Shown here: positions 15,896-25,600 of the stretch, in pieces | Numbering within the stretch: the stretch's first letter is position 1 | Layout of the letters: each line of letters starts with the position of its first letter | Position numbers and translations under genes: made by a program | DNA from: CAVDAL01 sp963606965 | GTDB taxonomy: Bacteria; Actinomycetota; Coriobacteriia; Coriobacteriales; QAMH01 | DNA length: 44,129 nucleotides | Assembly (NCBI GenBank): GCA_963606965.1 | Contig: CAVDAL010000086.1 | Coordinates: forward strand, 1 to 44,129 | Direction: 5' to 3' | Notes under the pieces: model-generated | The model's input: only the letters and a program-made list of their open reading frames with translations | What the model was told of the DNA's origin: nothing | Database searches by the model: none

Positions 15896-18157
15896 GTGTA
15901 TATTGCAAGCGTTATAGTTGATGTCAGTGCTCGGTCTTTAGATCGAGCTTTTGACTATATTGTGCCACCAGAGCTTCAAAATGTTGAAGTTGGTTGCGCT
16001 GTGAGCGTTGAATTTGGTACACGCCCTGTTGTTGGATATGTTGTTGCATTACATAATGAAGATGGCAGTGAATTTAAATTAAAGCCGCTGCTAGGGATTT
16101 TGTCGACATCATATTTTGATGAAGTTAGCGCGCGTCTTGCTTTTTGGATTGCAAAAGAATATATGAGCCCGCTTGTGCATGCATTTAATTTGTTCACGCC
16201 GCCTGGTGGGCACCCGCATATGAAATTGATTGATGGCAGTTGGCAGCTTATTTATCCTGGCGTTGGAGCAGTAGATGACAGGTGGGTTTTTCTTGAAGAT
16301 GCCGCGCAAGACTTTACTCCGAAGAAGAATGCATATAAACAACAGGCAGTTTTGGATGCTTTGGCTTGTGGCGGTATGCGCGTGGCAGAACTTTCATTAG
16401 AACTTGGTGCAATTTCTGGTGTCTTGAATGCCTTGCAGAAAAAGGGGATAGTTCGCATTGAACATAGGCGCAAAATTCGCAATGTTTTTGACGGGGAAGT
16501 AGTTAAGGCATCTGCAAATATTGAAAATCTTACGCAAGGGCAGCTGGATGCATTGGCTGCAATTTGCGAATCTTTTGAGACTAAAGTGCCAGTTGTAGTG
16601 GATGGCATTACGGGTTCTGGCAAGACAGAAGTATATTTGCAAGCAATTCAAAAGACTTTGCAAAATGGTAAAAGCGCAATTGTCCTAGTTCCTGAAATTG
16701 CTTTAACTCCACAAACTGTTGGCAGATTCAGGTCTCGTTTTGGTGAAGACGTGGCTGTTTTGCATTCGCGTCTTTCTGTTGGTGAACGCTTTGATCAGTG
16801 GGATATTATCCATGGCGGCGGCGCTAAAGTGGTTGTTGGCACACGCAGCGCTCTTTTTGCTCCGCTGAAAAATCTTGGCTTAATAATAATTGATGAAGAG
16901 CATGAACAAACATATAAGCAAGAGTCAAACCCTAGATATGTTGCAAGAGATGTAGCGCTAAAGATGGCGCAACTTCGCGGCGCAACTTTAGTTCTTGGCT
17001 CTGCAACACCAAGCATTACAACTCTTGCCCATTGCAGCAAGAAAATGCAAGGTAGTGCAGCATGGACGCGTGTTGAACTTAAAGAGCGCCCAAATGGCAT
17101 GAAGCTGCCTGCTGTGCAAGTCGTCGACATGAGCGCGGAATTTGCATCAGGTTCAAGGTCGATGTTTTCTAAAGCACTGCAAGAGGCTCTAGCTCATGTT
17201 TATGAAGCTGGTGAAAAGGCCGTCCTTTTGTTGAATAAACGCGGCTTTGCTAGTTTTGTTTTATGCCGTGAATGCGGATATGTTCCGCAATGTCCGCATT
17301 GTTCAGTTTCACTTACATATCATGAAGTTGGCAATAAGCTTGTTTGCCACCACTGCGGTTATTCGCAAGGCTATATTAGCGAATGCCCGGAATGCAAAAG
17401 TCCTTACTTGCGAAAGTTCGGCACAGGCACTCAGCGCGTCGAAGAAGAATTGCGTGCAATTGTCCCAGATGATATGCAAATCATTCGCATGGATGCTGAC
17501 ACAACAAAGGGTAAGGGCAAGCATGCTCAGCTATTGGAAGAGTTTGCAAATGCTGAGTGTGCAATTTTGCTTGGCACACAAATGATTGCAAAAGGCTTGG
17601 ACTTTCCAGATGTAACATTGGTAGGCGTTATAAATGCAGATACAACTTTAAATTTGCCTGACTTTCAAGCGTCAGAGCGAGCATATCAACTTGTTGAACA
17701 AGTAGCAGGAAGGGCAGGGCGCGCAGATAAAGCAGGCAAGGTGATAGTGCAAACATATCAAGCAAACCACCCAGCTGTGCGCGCTGCAGAAAATCATGAC
17801 CGCTCAATTTTGTTGGGTTCAGAGCTACCTTTGCGTCGTGAACTTTCATATCCGCCATATTCAAGGCTTGCAAATATTTTGGTATGGGGAAAGAACAAAG
17901 ACAGCGTTCAGTCGCGCACAACACAGCTTTATTTGGCTATATCTTCTGCATTGCAAAGTGCAGGAATTGACTGGCAACTTTTAGGTCCTGCTCCATGTAT
18001 TTTCGAAAAATTGAAGGGCAACTTCCGCTGGCACATTCTTATAAAAGCACAACCTGACACTGAATTTTCAGATGTTTTGCAAGAAATTATTGCAAAGCCT
18101 CATAAATACAAAGGCGTATTTACGACCGTTGACGTTGACCCTAATTCATTACTCTAA
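15896..18157 (+). CDS. priA: Primosomal helicase PriA
   Basis: A 753-residue SF2 DNA helicase that restarts stalled replication forks. The N-terminal DNA-binding domain is followed by the helicase core with Walker A GITGSGKTEVY, the DEAH-type motif IIDEEHEQTYKQ, and TLVLGSATPS. Two zinc-binding clusters are present (CRECGYVPQCPHC and CHHCGY ... CPECKS), then QMIAKGLDFP and VAGRAGRADKAG. All motifs for an active helicase are visible, unlike PriA of mycobacteria, which lacks them. The GTG start abuts the metK stop with no gap and only a weak binding site (GCAGG), so translation is probably coupled to metK. Confidence 0.96.
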   Translation: MYIASVIVDVSARSLDRAFDYIVPPELQNVEVGCAVSVEFGTRPVVGYVVALHNEDGSEFKLKPLLGILSTSYFDEVSARLAFWIAKEYMSPLVHAFNLFTPPGGHPHMKLIDGSWQLIYPGVGAVDDRWVFLEDAAQDFTPKKNAYKQQAVLDALACGGMRVAELSLELGAISGVLNALQKKGIVRIEHRRKIRNVFDGEVVKASANIENLTQGQLDALAAICESFETKVPVVVDGITGSGKTEVYLQAIQKTLQNGKSAIVLVPEIALTPQTVGRFRSRFGEDVAVLHSRLSVGERFDQWDIIHGGGAKVVVGTRSALFAPLKNLGLIIIDEEHEQTYKQESNPRYVARDVALKMAQLRGATLVLGSATPSITTLAHCSKKMQGSAAWTRVELKERPNGMKLPAVQVVDMSAEFASGSRSMFSKALQEALAHVYEAGEKAVLLLNKRGFASFVLCRECGYVPQCPHCSVSLTYHEVGNKLVCHHCGYSQGYISECPECKSPYLRKFGTGTQRVEEELRAIVPDDMQIIRMDADTTKGKGKHAQLLEEFANAECAILLGTQMIAKGLDFPDVTLVGVINADTTLNLPDFQASERAYQLVEQVAGRAGRADKAGKVIVQTYQANHPAVRAAENHDRSILLGSELPLRRELSYPPYSRLANILVWGKNKDSVQSRTTQLYLAISSALQSAGIDWQLLGPAPCIFEKLKGNFRWHILIKAQPDTEFSDVLQEIIAKPHKYKGVFTTVDVDPNSLL

Positions 18158-18163
18158 TTTTTC

Positions 18164-18192
18164 TTGAATTAAAGTCGATATTCCTGTATCCT
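18164..18192 (+). promoter_or_regulatory. Probable promoter of rplS
   Basis: TTGAAT (18164-18169) and TATCCT (18187-18192) are separated by 17 nt, just after the priA stop. Transcription would start near 18200, giving a leader of about 67 nt before rplS. Confidence 0.6.
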
Positions 18193-18200
18193 ATTTCGTT

Positions 18201-18244
18201 GCGTCGTTTCCTCCGTAAGGGAAGGCCTTGCGCGAAACGTTCGC
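18201..18244 (+). promoter_or_regulatory. Structured leader of rplS
   Basis: GCG (18201-18203) plus CGTTTC (18205-18210) can pair with GAAACG (18234-18239) plus CGC (18242-18244) around a small internal loop. The enclosed part contains a CTCC stretch and the palindrome AAGGCCTT. Ribosomal protein L19 leaders are known in other phyla and act in autoregulation; this one is inferred from position and folding by eye. Confidence 0.45.
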
Positions 18245-18266
18245 ATGAGTGAAAAGGATTTGAAAA

Positions 18267-18611
18267 ATGGATATTATCCGCGCAATCGAGCAACAGCAAA
18301 TTCGCGACGATGTTCCTGAATTTTATGTTGGCTCACACGTCAAGGTTCACTACCGCATTAAAGAAGGCAACCGTGAACGTATTCAGGTTTTTGAAGGCGA
18401 TGTTATTCGCCGTCACGGCCATTTAAACCGTGAAACATTCACTGTTCGCAAGCTTTCTTTTGGCATTGGTGTTGAACGTACATTCCCTGTACATTCTCCA
18501 AAGATTGAGAAAATTGAGGTTGTTCGTCACGGACAGGTTCGCCGCGCTAAGCTTTATTACTTGCGTGATAAGGTTGGTAAAGCTGCTCGTCTTCGTGAAA
18601 AGGGCTTCTAA
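18267..18611 (+). CDS. rplS: 50S ribosomal protein L19
   Basis: A 114-residue ribosomal protein found at the interface of the 30S and 50S subunits. It has the family's conserved central part (GSHVKVHYRIKEGNRERIQ, FEGDVIRRHG) and the C-terminal LYYLRDKVGKAARLREK. Length is typical. GAAAAGGA lies 9 nt upstream of the ATG. It has its own promoter and leader after priA. A hairpin 25 nt after its stop may partly end transcription before rnhB. Confidence 0.98.
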   Translation: MDIIRAIEQQQIRDDVPEFYVGSHVKVHYRIKEGNRERIQVFEGDVIRRHGHLNRETFTVRKLSFGIGVERTFPVHSPKIEKIEVVRHGQVRRAKLYYLRDKVGKAARLREKGF

Positions 18612-18628
18612 TCGGCGTTACAAAACAG

Positions 18629-19258
18629 ATGCGAGAAAAGCTCCGTCAAGAAAAAACGGCGGAGCTTTATTCATGTATGCACGATTTTGCTGGTGATGGA
18701 ATCGCAATTGGTTTGGATGAAGTTGGCAGGGGAGCGCTCGCAGGACCTTTAGCTGTTGGGGCAGTAGCCTTAAAGCCCCAGCCGCAAATTTTTGGATTGG
18801 ACGATTCAAAAAAGCTCACCGCTCGCCGCAGGGAAGAACTTTCCGCAATTATCAAACATGATTGTGTTGCTTGGGCAGTTGCTTATATTCTGCCAAAAGA
18901 TATTGATGAATGCGGAATGGCTGCTTCTTTGAAGGCTGCATTCTCCAAAGCGCTACAAGATTGCATGGTAAAGCTTGAAAGCGAGCCAAGTGCTATTTTG
19001 ATAGATGGCAACCCTTTACATCTTCACAAAAATGAACAATCAATTGTGAAGGGCGATGGCAAATGCGCATGCATAGCTGCCGCAAGCATTGTGGCAAAAG
19101 TATCACGAGACAAGCTGATGGTTGAAAAATCTCAAGAATATCCAGGTTATGCTTTTGAAAGCAATAAGGGATACGGGTCTGCTCAACATATAAATGCAAT
19201 TCAAACATTAGGACCCACAGATATGCACCGTAAAACATTTCTTGGTAATATTCTTTAA
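18629..19258 (+). CDS. rnhB: Ribonuclease HII
   Basis: A 209-residue (or 193-residue) enzyme that cuts RNA in RNA-DNA hybrids and removes single ribonucleotides from DNA. The catalytic DEVGRG motif (IGLDEVGRGALAGPLAVGAV) is clear, with ILIDGNPL and AAASIVAKVSRDKLM carrying the other acidic residues. The start is uncertain: the ATG at 18629 has no good binding site, and a hairpin at 18637-18668 covers its first codons. An in-frame ATG at 18677 would begin MHDFAGDGIAIGLDE with GGAG at 18661-18664, closer to the usual N-terminus. rplS followed by rnhB is a common bacterial order. Confidence 0.93.
   Translation: MREKLRQEKTAELYSCMHDFAGDGIAIGLDEVGRGALAGPLAVGAVALKPQPQIFGLDDSKKLTARRREELSAIIKHDCVAWAVAYILPKDIDECGMAASLKAAFSKALQDCMVKLESEPSAILIDGNPLHLHKNEQSIVKGDGKCACIAAASIVAKVSRDKLMVEKSQEYPGYAFESNKGYGSAQHINAIQTLGPTDMHRKTFLGNIL
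18637..18668 (+). terminator. Terminator- or attenuator-like hairpin between rplS and rnhB
   Basis: AAAGCTCCG (18637-18645) and CGGAGCTTT (18660-18668) pair perfectly around a 14-nt loop, followed by ATTC rather than a full T-run. It overlaps the first codons of the longer rnhB reading frame. It probably lowers expression of rnhB relative to rplS. Confidence 0.5.
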
Positions 19259-19355
19259 ATGCTATAAAGAAATTGATGATTTTGTAGTAGAATCTATTCG
19301 TTTTGTTTTGTTGGTAACCAAGGTTAATTTATACCAGAGGTTAACAGGAGTATTA

Positions 19356-21194
19356 ATGGCACAGAAAAAGAAAAAGCCTCAGGAACTAACAGAGGCGGAA
19401 AAGGAAAAGGCGCGCGCGCAACTGGCCAAAGAAAAAGAAAAGGCCAAAAAAGAGCGTGAAAAGAAAAAGGCTAAGGCTGAAAAAGATAAAGCGCGCTATG
19501 AAAAAGCTGCAGCAGCTGCAAGGGAACGTGCAGCGGCAGCTAAAGCTAAAGATGAAGCTTTAAAGAACGACCCTAAATATCAAGCAAAGCAGGCTAAAGA
19601 AGCTGAACGCTTGAAGGAAAAGGGTCGCAAAGAAGTTGAAAAGCAGCGCAAAGTTTCTGAAAAGAAAGCTAAAGCAGCTGCAAAGACAAAGCAAAAGGTT
19701 GAAGAAAAGAACAATCCGTCTTTTGCTGGCAAAGCTTCAAAAGCTAATGCTAAAAAGAATGAATCTAAGCGCAGCACACGCAAAGATGCTGGCTTTAGCA
19801 GTGCAAAAACTTCAAAGGCTGCAAGCGCTAAAGCTGCAAAGCCAAAGCGTGATAAGAAGAATGTTGTAGCAATTATTATTGTTTTGGTTATTGCTATGGC
19901 TTCTGCTTATGCATTCTGGCCCCCACAAGATACAATCACACAGGGCTTGGATGTCAAAGGCGGCGTTTCAATTAACTTAACAGCCTCGACAACAGACGGT
20001 TCAGATGTTACATCAGACCAAATGAAGGAAGCATCAAATGTTATTACATCACGTGTTAATGCTTCTGGTGCTGCTGCTGCATCTGTTCAACAGCAAGGTT
20101 CTGACTCTTTCTTGGTTCAAGTCCCAGGTGCTGAAGATTCACAAAGCATCATTGAAACTTTAAGCAGTCAAGGTGTTTTGGAATTTGTTCGCGTTGATTC
20201 TATTGAAGATGATGATGTTCGCGGTTATATTGAACAGGGCATCACTGGCATGAACTTAAATGATGAAGGCGTCAAATATACTGCATTTATGACAGGCGAT
20301 TCCGTCGACCAAGTAAGTGTTTCACGTCCGCAGGGTTCTGCTTCATATGCTGTAGCTTTGACTTTGAATTCTGAAGGAACAGCTGCTTTTGGTGAAGTTA
20401 CATCTGAACTTGTAAGTGACAATGGCCAAATTGCTATTCTTTTGGATGGCAAGGTTGAAAGCGCACCATCTGTTCAATCTGCAATTACAACTGGTGAAGT
20501 TGAAATTACAGGTAATTACACTTCAGAACAAGCTAATGAATTAAAGACAATTATCGATTCTGGTTCTTTGCCAGTTTCTTTGACAATTGATTCTTCAAGT
20601 GTTGTTGGTCCAACCCTTGGTCAAAGCGCTTTGAAGGTCGGCATTATTGCTGCTGTTATTGGCCTTATTTTAGTTTTGATTTGGCTATTACTTTTCTATC
20701 ACGGACTTGGCCTTTTGACTGGTCTTTCAATTATTGTTATGGGCATTATCTATCTTGGCTTGTTGGCAGTTTTGTCATCGCTTGGATGGTTTAGCTTGAC
20801 ATTGCCTGGCATGGCTGGTGTTATCGTCAACATTGGTCTGGCGGCTGACTCATCAATTTTGATTTTGGAATGTTTCCATGAACAAGTGCGACGCGGCAAG
20901 TCTGTCAAGTCTGCAGCGCAATCAGGTGTTCATGAAGGCATCATGACATCATTAGATGCAGATGTTGTTACATTGGTTTCTGCATTAGTTTTATATTTTG
21001 TAGCTATTGGCGACGTACGAGGTTTTGGTTTGACATTGGCTTTGGGTATTATTTGCGACCTTATCATTATGCTGCTTTTCAGTGGCCCGATGGTTCGCCT
21101 TATCTCAAGAACAAAAGTGTCAAAGCATCCAGGATTCTGGGGTATGCGTGATGATATCTTAGAAGGCAAATACCTCGCAGAGGAGGTGAAGTAA
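19356..21194 (+). CDS. secD: Protein translocase subunit SecD with long basic N-terminal extension
   Basis: A 612-residue accessory subunit of the Sec translocon that uses the proton gradient to pull secreted proteins outward. The ATG at 19356 is chosen for CAGGAG at 19345-19350. Residues 1-165 are an unusual Lys/Ala/Glu-rich, probably coiled-coil cytoplasmic tail. Membrane segment 1 (about 169-187) is followed by GLDVKGGVSINLTA, the external P1 domain, and five further membrane segments from about residue 427, including VNIGLAADSSILILECFHE. secF follows after 1 nt. This exporter would serve the large secreted proteins in the window. Confidence 0.96.
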   Translation: MAQKKKKPQELTEAEKEKARAQLAKEKEKAKKEREKKKAKAEKDKARYEKAAAAARERAAAAKAKDEALKNDPKYQAKQAKEAERLKEKGRKEVEKQRKVSEKKAKAAAKTKQKVEEKNNPSFAGKASKANAKKNESKRSTRKDAGFSSAKTSKAASAKAAKPKRDKKNVVAIIIVLVIAMASAYAFWPPQDTITQGLDVKGGVSINLTASTTDGSDVTSDQMKEASNVITSRVNASGAAAASVQQQGSDSFLVQVPGAEDSQSIIETLSSQGVLEFVRVDSIEDDDVRGYIEQGITGMNLNDEGVKYTAFMTGDSVDQVSVSRPQGSASYAVALTLNSEGTAAFGEVTSELVSDNGQIAILLDGKVESAPSVQSAITTGEVEITGNYTSEQANELKTIIDSGSLPVSLTIDSSSVVGPTLGQSALKVGIIAAVIGLILVLIWLLLFYHGLGLLTGLSIIVMGIIYLGLLAVLSSLGWFSLTLPGMAGVIVNIGLAADSSILILECFHEQVRRGKSVKSAAQSGVHEGIMTSLDADVVTLVSALVLYFVAIGDVRGFGLTLALGIICDLIIMLLFSGPMVRLISRTKVSKHPGFWGMRDDILEGKYLAEEVK

Positions 21195-21195
21195 A

Positions 21196-22509
21196 ATGGC
21201 TTTACGTCCTCATCGTCATTTTAACTTTGTTGGTTTATGGAAAAAGGGCTTCATTCTTTCAGGCATTATGATTGCTTTGGCAATTATCGGCTTGGTTGTA
21301 AGCTTTATTACAACAGGTTCAGCATTAACACTTGGTACTGAATTTTCTGGTGGTACTTCTATCCAGATGCATAACACTGGCGACATTACAGAAGACCAAG
21401 TGAAGGAAGCATTTGAAAATGCAGCTTCTGAAGCAAATATTGATTCTGAGATTTCTTCAATCCAGACATCATCAAGCCAAAATACTGGCAATGGCTTCAT
21501 CATCAAGACTGCAGATTCAGTCGCAACAGATGCAAATACAATTATGGACAAAGTTGTTGAAACTTTGAGCCTTAGTGCTGATGATGTTCAAATTGATACA
21601 ATCAGTGCTAGCTGGGGCGCTTCAGTTATCTGGAGTTCAATCCTTGCGTTCATCTTGTCTTGCGCAGCAATCTTGATTGTTATTGCTTGCAGATATCGCG
21701 ACCCTAAGATGGGCGTTGTTGCTTTAATTACTTTGTTCCATGACCTTATCATCATCATTGGTGTTTATGCATGGGCTGGCATGTTATTTAATTTGGAAAT
21801 TACATCTGATGTTATTGCAGCTTTGTTGGCTATTATTGGTTATTCACTGTATGACACGATTGTTATCTTCCACCGCATTAATAAGAATGCAAGCCCGAAC
21901 ATGCGCTGCAGCTTAAAGACTTGTGCAAACCAGTCTGTTAATGAAGTTATTATGCGTTCTATGAATACATCAATCACTTCAATTTTGCCTGTTTTGCTCA
22001 TTTTGATTCTTGGCACAGACACGTTGTATGACTTCGCATTTGCTATGTTTATTGGTATGGTTTTGGGCTTTTATTCAACAATTGCTATTTCTTCACCTGT
22101 TTACACTTTGTGGAAGACAAGAAATCCAGCTTATGCAAAGCTTGAGAAGAAATATGAATATGAAGTTGTCCAATCTCCTTATACTGTCGAAATGTTAAAA
22201 GCAGACAGAAAAGAAGATAAGGAAAACCAAAAGAAAGAACATAAGGCTGCAAAGCAAGCTGCAAAAGAAGAAAAGCTTCTTGCAAAGGCTGAGGCAGCTA
22301 GTGCAAAGAATAAGGCTGCTGAAGAAAAGAAAGAGCAAAAGGCTGAAGAAGTGGCGGCTGATGTTGATGAAAAGGAAGCTGCTGTAAGTGAAGAAGTTGA
22401 AGCTGCTGAAGATGTAGCAGAAGCAACAGAAGATGCAGCAGAAAATACAGCTGAAAATGCTGTCGAAGAAGCAGCAGAAGAAACTTCAGAAGAAGAAAAA
22501 ACTGAATAG
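21196..22509 (+). CDS. secF: Protein translocase subunit SecF with acidic C-terminal tail
   Basis: A 437-residue partner of SecD. Membrane segment 1 (about residues 19-39) is followed by LGTEFSGGTSIQMH, the external domain, and the conserved ASWGASVIWSSI, then LFHDL in the membrane part and YDTIVIFHRI. After the last segment, residues about 326-437 form a charged tail: first Lys/Ala-rich, then strongly Glu/Ala-rich, ending EETSEEEKTE. Family members usually end soon after the last membrane segment. AGGAGGTGA at 21181-21189 is a full match to the 16S anti-Shine-Dalgarno sequence. The gene ends in a strong terminator. Confidence 0.96.
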   Translation: MALRPHRHFNFVGLWKKGFILSGIMIALAIIGLVVSFITTGSALTLGTEFSGGTSIQMHNTGDITEDQVKEAFENAASEANIDSEISSIQTSSSQNTGNGFIIKTADSVATDANTIMDKVVETLSLSADDVQIDTISASWGASVIWSSILAFILSCAAILIVIACRYRDPKMGVVALITLFHDLIIIIGVYAWAGMLFNLEITSDVIAALLAIIGYSLYDTIVIFHRINKNASPNMRCSLKTCANQSVNEVIMRSMNTSITSILPVLLILILGTDTLYDFAFAMFIGMVLGFYSTIAISSPVYTLWKTRNPAYAKLEKKYEYEVVQSPYTVEMLKADRKEDKENQKKEHKAAKQAAKEEKLLAKAEAASAKNKAAEEKKEQKAEEVAADVDEKEAAVSEEVEAAEDVAEATEDAAENTAENAVEEAAEETSEEEKTE

Positions 22510-22533
22510 TTTTCTTCTGTAAACTTTAAACTT

Positions 22534-22567
22534 AATGAACCCCAAAGATTTTGGGGTTCATTTTTTT
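22534..22567 (+). terminator. Rho-independent terminator after secF
   Basis: AATGAACCCCAAA (22534-22546) and TTTGGGGTTCATT (22550-22562) form a perfect 13-bp stem with a 3-nt loop, followed by TTTTT. It ends the secD-secF unit and lies 24 nt after the stop. Confidence 0.93.
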
Positions 22568-22610
22568 ATTTGTCGCTATTTTCAAGTGCAAGTTGTGGGA
22601 AAATCTATGT

Positions 22611-25600
22611 ATGAAATTGTTAGAAGAAAACTTAAAATTTAATGTATTAAATGTCGACAAAACTCAAGAAGAAGATTTAGCGAAAAGCTGTTCAATTTCA
22701 AATTTGACAGCCCGCATTCTTTTGTCGCGCAATATTTCAACGCCGCAAGATGTTCAAATCTTTTTGAACCCAGATATTGACCGCGATTGGAATGACCCTG
22801 CAATAATTCCAGGACTAATTGAAGTTGCGGATGTTTTGCAGCAAGCAATTTTAGACAACAAAAAGATTTTGGTCTTTGGTGACTTTGACGTTGATGGAAT
22901 TACTGCAACAACAGTTTGCGTTCGCGGTCTTCGTGAATTTGGTGCAAACGTTAGTGGCATGATTCCACACCGCTATGAAGAAGGATATGCGCTTACAGAT
23001 GCAGCAATGCAGCGTGCTATGCGTGTTTATGATCCTGATTTAATTGTTACTGTTGACTGTGGAATTTCATGCGGCAATGAAGTCGAATATCTTTTGGAAA
23101 ACAAAGTTGATGTTTTAATTACAGACCATCATGAACCAGGAGATAGTGTTCCTGAATGTGTGCCAGTAGCTGACCCTAAGCTTGAAAAAGATAATCCGTC
23201 GGGCGATTTGGCTGGCGTTGGTGTTGCTTTGAAATTGATTCAAGTTTTGGGCGAGCGTTTTGGCAAGCCGCAGTTTTGGCGCGAGCTAACAGAGTTTGCT
23301 GCAATGGGCACAATTGCAGACTTGATGGATTTGACAACAGAAAATAGAGCTTTAGTTGCATATGGCATGAATAGGATTAATAATTTTCCACGCCCATGTA
23401 TTGTGGAACTTTCCAGAGTTTGCGGTGTTAATCCTCAAGATATAAGTTCAAATAGGCTTTCATATTCGCTTATCCCACGCCTTAATGCTGCTGGCAGAAT
23501 GGGGGATGCACAAGTTGCATATGACTTGCTGATGGCAGATGATTCGCAAAGTGCACAGAAGGCTTCTGCTGCTTTGGAAGAAATAAATAATGAACGCAAG
23601 AAAGCTGAACAGCAATTGCTTGAACAAGTCGAAGAAAAGCTTGAACAAGAATTTAATGATGAAGAAGTAATTGTTGTTGCTGGTGTTGGCTGGCATGAAG
23701 GCGTTAAAGGCATTGTTGCTTCACGCATTGCAAAAAAGTACAAGCGTCCAACATTGATTTTTACAATAGATGGAAAGTCTTCCAGAGGCTCAGGCAGAAG
23801 CTATGGAAATATTAATTTATTTTCCCTTGTTTCAGAATGCAGCGACTTATTCGAACGCTATGGCGGCCATCTAGCTGCTGTTGGTATCACTCTTGATACA
23901 AAGCATTTAGATGAATTGCGGCAACGACTTTGCAAATCGTTGCGCGAACAGGGCATTGCACCTGGACTTGATGCAGTAGATGCAGACGCTTTTGTTTCTT
24001 TGGATGAATGCAATGTTGAAAATTTCCTTGAGCTTGACCGCTTGCAGCCATTTGGCCATAGCAATCCTGTTCCTGTGCTTGCTGTGCGCAGAGTTTTGCT
24101 TGAACAGCGCAAAGCTGTTGGCAAAGGCAAAAATCACTTTAGTTTTTATGCCGATGATGGTGTTTCTTGCATTCCTGGAATTTCTTTCAATGTTGAAGAT
24201 ATTGAAAGTGCTTTGGAATGCGAAAGCATGTGCGATATTTTGTTTGAACCACTTGTTGATGAATGGCGAGGCAGACATAATTCAAAGCTTTTTGCAAAAA
24301 AGATTGGCACTCGATCAGGCGTAGAACAAGAAATAACAGCTGCCCAAGAATTGACAGATTCGCTTTTAGAAAATGCGGAAAGCTTGTGTGACACCAGTGA
24401 ATATGCTGGTATTGCAAATGAAGATTCATTCAATACAAAAGTTGTTGGTGTTTCTTTTGAAGGCAGGCAAGAGTTTTTAAATGATTTGGCTGTTGGTGCA
24501 AAGTTGAAAATTGTCCGTCAAAAAGACAATGAATATGATGCAAATGCTATTGCTGTTACAAAAGAAGATGGTACACAGATTGGCTTTCTGAACAGATATT
24601 TGGCAGCACAATTAGCACCTGCAATTGACGGCGGCCAAGAATATGAAGCTGAAGTTACAGCTATTACTGGCACACAAGAGCAAGAAAGCTTGCTTGAAGA
24701 GCAAAAAAATCTTGGCGTAAATATTCGCATTTTTAAACCTGGTGCTGCAAATGCTGAAGAGCAGATAGCAGCGCAAAATGAACGCTTAGCGCAAACAAAA
24801 ACAAAGATGCGCAGCCTTGGCAAGGATGAACTTGAAGAATATATTCGCAAAGCTTTGATCGGGGAACATGATTTGCGCAGTGCTCAGGCTCAGACGCTTG
24901 AATATCTTGATGCTGGCAAGTCGACTTTGACTGTTATGGCAACAGGGCGCGGCAAATCTTTGATATTTCATTTGCATGCTGCAAAAATGGCTTTACTGCA
25001 AAACAAAGCCAGTATTTTTGTTTATCCTCTGCGTGCTCTTGTTGCAGACCAAGCATATCATTTGCAAGATGTTTTTGAACGCTTTGGTTTGCGCGTTTGT
25101 GTTTTAACAGGGGAAAGCGAACTTTGCGAGCGTGAAAATTATTTTGCTGGTTTGCAAAATGGCACAATAGATATTGTTTTGACAACTCCTGAATTTTTGA
25201 CAATTCATGCAGATCTTTTTGCACGCACTGGCAGAATTGGATTTTTAGTTGTTGATGAAGCTCATCATATTGGGCAGTCGCGTGCTGGCAACAGACCTGC
25301 ATATACAAAGCTTCATTATGCTTTAGAACAATTGGGCAATCCTTTGACTTTAGCTGTTACTGCTACAGCATCAGATGAGCAAGCTAAACAGATTTGCCAG
25401 ATTTTGAATATTGAAAAATTGGTTTTAGATCCAAGCATTCGCAGCAATATGCATATTGAAGATTATCGCGATTTAAAAACTCGCAATAATTATTTAGCTC
25501 ATATTGTTTCAAGTGGACAAAAGTGCATTGTTTATGTTAATTCGCGCGATAAATCAATCGATTTGACTCGCTTTTTGCGTAAAAAACTTCCAACACTTGC

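Noticed and set aside
19311..19349. GGTTAA repeated before secD
   Set aside because: Two short copies near a GGTAACC palindrome are too short to distinguish from chance.
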